From Bacteroides oleiciplenus YIT 12058 (GTDB lineage Bacteria; Bacteroidota; Bacteroidia; Bacteroidales; Bacteroidaceae), in contig NZ_JH992942.1 of the NCBI RefSeq assembly GCF_000315485.1, forward strand, positions 474,028 to 538,027: a stretch of 64,000 nucleotides of DNA, given 5' to 3'. The stretch's first letter is position 1, and each line of letters opens with the position of its first letter. The translations under genes were made by a program, and so were the position numbers. A model generated the notes under the pieces. The model searched no databases. It worked only from the letters and a program-made list of their open reading frames with translations, and was not told the DNA's origin. This document shows, in pieces, positions 61,731-64,000 of the stretch.

Positions 61731-61804
61731 TTTGCAGCTGCGTAAGTTTGTATTTACGAGAGTGCGCGCCTTTATTTCTACAGATATAATTACGCAACTG
61801 CAAA
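61731..61804. repeat. 15-bp near-perfect inverted repeat
   Basis: TTTGCAGCTGCGTAA (61731-61745) and TTACGCAACTGCAAA (61790-61804) pair with one mismatch around a 44-bp centre that includes GTAA...TTAC and GCGCGC. It lies between the divergent aroC and lipoprotein genes. It may be an operator or a hairpin. Confidence 0.5.
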
Positions 61805-61926
61805 TGTTTAATGAGGTTGTGAGTTCATTCTGCTAGCAAATTCTTTTTTATAAAAGGTGATAATTAAAACTTTGATGCTTAAAAAAAGAACAGCCCATCT
61901 TTAGAATAGACCTTGTTTGGTATTAT

Positions 61927-61945
61927 TAAAAGCTGTTATTTTGCA
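61927..61945 (+). promoter_or_regulatory. upstream block shared by the two lipoprotein genes (copy 1)
   Basis: TAAAAGCTGTTATTTTGCA here and TAAAAGCTGTTTCTTTGCA at 63195-63213 differ at two bases. Each is preceded by TAGAAnAGACCTT and lies about 75-80 bp before an ATG. The TTATTTTG/TTTCTTTG part falls where a -7 element would be. Confidence 0.5.
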
Positions 61946-62019
61946 GCCTGAAATCTTATTTTATTAAAAAGCATGACTACCCAGCGATGGGGAGCTATTA
62001 TTTATTAAACAAAAAGAAT

Positions 62020-62982
62020 ATGAAGAAGAATTTATTTTATTTGTTTGCATTGATCTGTTCAATGAGTTTGTTTACTGCTTGTAGCGATGATGACGATGAA
62101 GTAAGCCCATGGGCTGGAACTTATAAAATGGCAGACTACACGGCTACGGATTATAAATGGACAGAAGAAGAAACTATGAAGAATTGGCCTGTGACAAGTG
62201 CATTGTATACAGATTGGCAATTTACTGGTGATGATAATTATCCAGAATTTATTTCTGCTTTATTACGGTATCTGGGAGGCTCTATTTTACCTCAAGCTTT
62301 GAATTCAATTACTTTAGATAAAAGTGGTAGTATTATGGCTGACTATGTTGCTAGTCCGGAAATAGCACTGGACCCAAATTCTATAATGTCTATCTTTTTT
62401 ACAGGCGCTTTCCCTACTGCAAGTGAAATAAAAGCTACTTTTGCTACAAGTGGCTTTACTACTTCTCCTAAGGACTTGGCATATTGGAGTGAGAGAAATG
62501 GGAAATTTACTGTAAAATTGAATATTCCTGCTATCTTGACTGCAGCTACTGGAGCTGACGCCAGCGGTATGGCTGATATTATTGATGAGGTGTTGAGTGG
62601 AAATCCGGCTACTGTTAAAGCATTGCTTGGTGGACTTTTGAATGTTGATCTTAGTGGTATACAAGATGCTACTATTAGTCAGATATTAAGTTGGGCTAAA
62701 GATGGAATACCTATGAATATTAAGACTGCTGATAATGGTCATACTTATATTTATTTGGATAAGAGTGCCTTTGACAATCTTTTCACTCTTCGTGATACGG
62801 GTGAAACAGATGACTGGGGAGATCCTGTATCTGTGAATGATTTAATATTGCTTTGGAATGCATTGGTAGAAGGTGGAATTGTGCCGGAGGAAGCACAAGC
62901 TGCTGGAATGTTTATTCAGATGATAGGTGGGTATTGGTCAGTAACAACAAGTTTTAATTTAGGTTTGGACTTGGTGAGATAA
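62020..62982 (+). CDS. lipoprotein, unknown function (DUF4925-like, tentative)
   Basis: The ATG at 62020 (not the in-frame 61987) begins a lipoprotein leader MKKNLFYLFALICSMSLFTAC with Cys21 and an acidic SDDDDE export signal typical of surface lipoproteins. The mature 300 residues open with WAGTYKMADYTATDYKW, compatible with a lipocalin/calycin-like first strand. Several Ala/Ser/Ile-rich helices follow (ATGADASGMADIIDEVLSGN, GIQDATISQILSWAKDGIPM). I recall similar Bacteroides lipoproteins as DUF4925, but the assignment is weak. The leader is almost identical to that of the next gene, while the mature parts are unrelated. A strong terminator follows. Confidence 0.75.
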   Translation: MKKNLFYLFALICSMSLFTACSDDDDEVSPWAGTYKMADYTATDYKWTEEETMKNWPVTSALYTDWQFTGDDNYPEFISALLRYLGGSILPQALNSITLDKSGSIMADYVASPEIALDPNSIMSIFFTGAFPTASEIKATFATSGFTTSPKDLAYWSERNGKFTVKLNIPAILTAATGADASGMADIIDEVLSGNPATVKALLGGLLNVDLSGIQDATISQILSWAKDGIPMNIKTADNGHTYIYLDKSAFDNLFTLRDTGETDDWGDPVSVNDLILLWNALVEGGIVPEEAQAAGMFIQMIGGYWSVTTSFNLGLDLVR

Positions 62983-63001
62983 TATCTTTATGATAAATTA
63001 G

Positions 63002-63032
63002 AAGGAGCCGATTCGAAAAGAATCGGCTCCTT
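63002..63032 (+). terminator. terminator of the first lipoprotein gene
   Basis: AAGGAGCCGATTC-GAAAA-GAATCGGCTCCTT is a perfect 13-bp stem followed by TTTTTGTTT. Confidence 0.92.
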
Positions 63033-63194
63033 TTTTTGTTTAATAAGTAGTTCTATTGAAATGAAAAAACAATTAGATACCTTTAATTGTTTTTTATAGT
63101 TAGAGCCTTCTGAACTTGTATTATGCGTATAGTACTTAAAATTTAGATTAAAAATGGAACATTAAAACGTAGAACAGACCTTTTTTATGTGCTT

Positions 63195-63213
63195 TAAAAG
63201 CTGTTTCTTTGCA
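63195..63213 (+). promoter_or_regulatory. upstream block shared by the two lipoprotein genes (copy 2)
   Basis: The second copy of the 19-bp block, 81 bp before the ATG at 63294, again after a TAGAACAGACCTT stretch. TTTCTTTG resembles a -7 element with one mismatch. Confidence 0.5.
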
Positions 63214-63293
63214 CACTTAAATTTTTATTAAAGTAAAATAGAACATTGTGGCCTTCGATGAGAAGACTCATATTAACTAAACAAGATGATTTT

Positions 63294-64000
63294 ATGAAGA
63301 AGAATTTATTTTATTTGTTTGCATTGATTTGTTCAATGAGTTTGTTCACTGCTTGTAGTGATGATGATGACCCTGTTTATCCGATTGAGGAAGAATTAGC
63401 AGGTACCTATAAAGGTACTTTAGATATTGAATTGGATGGGACTCCTATGGCAAATGGGATGCCAAAGAACATTACAATTGCGAAAGCTGGGAATAATATC
63501 ATTAGTTTGGAATTGAAGGACTTTAATTTCATGGAAATGAACTTGGGGACTATCAAATTGGAAAAATGCGTTCTGAAACAAAATGGTACTTCTTATACAT
63601 TTGCAGGTAGTCAAGAACTGAATTTAAGTGGTATTGGCAAATGTAATGTAGATGTAGCTGGTACTATTAATAATGGAAAAGCAGAAGCAAATCTGAATAT
63701 TGATGTATTACAATTGGGTCAAGCGGTTAAGGTTGTATATAAAGGTACTAAATTAACAGGATCTGAGAGTTCAGAGGCAAAGATTACAGCGTTTACTATC
63801 GATAGTGAATTAGTGACAGAACAGCCGGTAATTGATGAGGCTACTGGTACTATTACTTTTAAAGTACGCGATACGGCTACTAATGATGATTTGAAAGCTT
63901 TAAAGCCTATATTCACAATATCAGAAAAAGCTACTGTAACTCCGGCAAGTGGCGTAGCGCAGGATTTTTCTGGTGGTAAAGCTGTGATTTATACAGTAAT
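63294..64000 (+). CDS. calycin-like lipoprotein with C-terminal Ig-like domain (partial)
   Basis: The gene runs off the window after 235 codons. The leader MKKNLFYLFALICSMSLFTAC is identical in protein sequence to that of the preceding lipoprotein. The first mature domain (LAGTYKGTLDIELDGTPMAN, ITIAKAGNNIISLELKDFNF, GKCNVDVAGTINNGKAEANL) looks like the calycin-like beta-barrel found in Bacteroides lipoproteins. From about residue 155 a second beta domain starts (KITAFTIDSELVTEQPVIDE, TITFKVRDTATNDDLKALKP, ATVTPASGVAQDFSGGKAVI), a pattern of DUF5018-type Ig repeats that precede PCMD or similar carbohydrate-binding domains. It is likely surface exposed. Function is unknown. Confidence 0.75.
   Translation, partial: MKKNLFYLFALICSMSLFTACSDDDDPVYPIEEELAGTYKGTLDIELDGTPMANGMPKNITIAKAGNNIISLELKDFNFMEMNLGTIKLEKCVLKQNGTSYTFAGSQELNLSGIGKCNVDVAGTINNGKAEANLNIDVLQLGQAVKVVYKGTKLTGSESSEAKITAFTIDSELVTEQPVIDEATGTITFKVRDTATNDDLKALKPIFTISEKATVTPASGVAQDFSGGKAVIYTV

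Larger units (their letters stand above)
61560..62019. other. 460-bp intergenic region between divergent genes
   Basis: No gene is visible. It holds the likely aroC promoter near 61633-61640 and a 15-bp inverted repeat (61731-61804). From about 61885 there is an upstream block that is repeated before the second lipoprotein gene (see the 61927 entry). Confidence 0.6.

Noticed and set aside
61560..62019. Riboswitch upstream of the lipoprotein gene
   Set aside because: The inverted repeat is the only structured feature; no conserved riboswitch core could be recognised.

Overview
The window reads as chromosomal DNA of a gut Bacteroides species. The evidence is SusC/SusD-type glycan uptake genes, hybrid two-component regulation, Bacteroides-type promoters (TAnnTTTG at -7, sometimes with TTTG near -33), a methylmalonyl-CoA mutase pair, and many lipoproteins of the MKK...C type. 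The species cannot be named from the sequence alone.

Region 1 (1-12500, + strand) is the distal part of a polysaccharide utilization locus (PUL). It opens with the C-terminal end of a SusD-like protein. A run of secreted enzymes follows: GH92, an SGNH sialate-O-acetylesterase-like esterase, GH97, GH2, a PL22-like propeller and a GH105 lipoprotein. PL22-like plus GH105 points to unsaturated uronides from pectin or a related acidic glycan, with GH2 and GH97 trimming galactose-like side chains. The 3' end is decaying: a frameshifted DUF4861-like gene, a fragment of an AraC DNA-binding domain from a lost regulator, and an unidentified coding remnant.

Region 2 (12600-14160) looks like a recombination scar. 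It holds the 3' part of a tRNA, a truncated UpxY-like antiterminator, an exported hypothetical protein, and a divergent XRE regulator with a perfect 13-bp inverted repeat between the two.

Region 3 (14200-28720) is housekeeping: HAD phosphatase, pgi, gpsA and lysS on the minus strand; a 1-kb gene-free stretch full of inverted repeats; a MATE transporter; a cytidylate-kinase-like protein; an AspT/YidE-type transporter; and mutA-mutB.

Region 4 (28860-32560) has a large two-domain beta-helix protein with a discoidin domain and a sorting-like C-terminus. It is followed by six copies of the dyad TTAC-N8-GTAA at an exact 22-bp period. A DUF6078-like gene lies beyond.

Region 5 (33200-53257, minus strand) is a complete heparin/heparan-sulfate-type PUL: sulfatase, hybrid two-component regulator, two tandem paralogous PL15-like lyases, SusC, SusD, a small surface lipoprotein, a PL12 heparinase III and a GH88 unsaturated glucuronyl hydrolase. 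The logic is import of sulfated oligosaccharides by SusCD, cleavage by lyases, removal of the unsaturated uronate by GH88, and desulfation. A remnant of another glycosidase (GH95-like) sits between the lyases and the regulator gene.

Region 6 (53500-64000) carries topB, anmK, an OmpA/PD40/TPR lipoprotein, an M20 dipeptidase, aroC and two lipoprotein genes. The two lipoproteins share nearly identical leaders and upstream regions but have unrelated mature parts; the second runs off the window.
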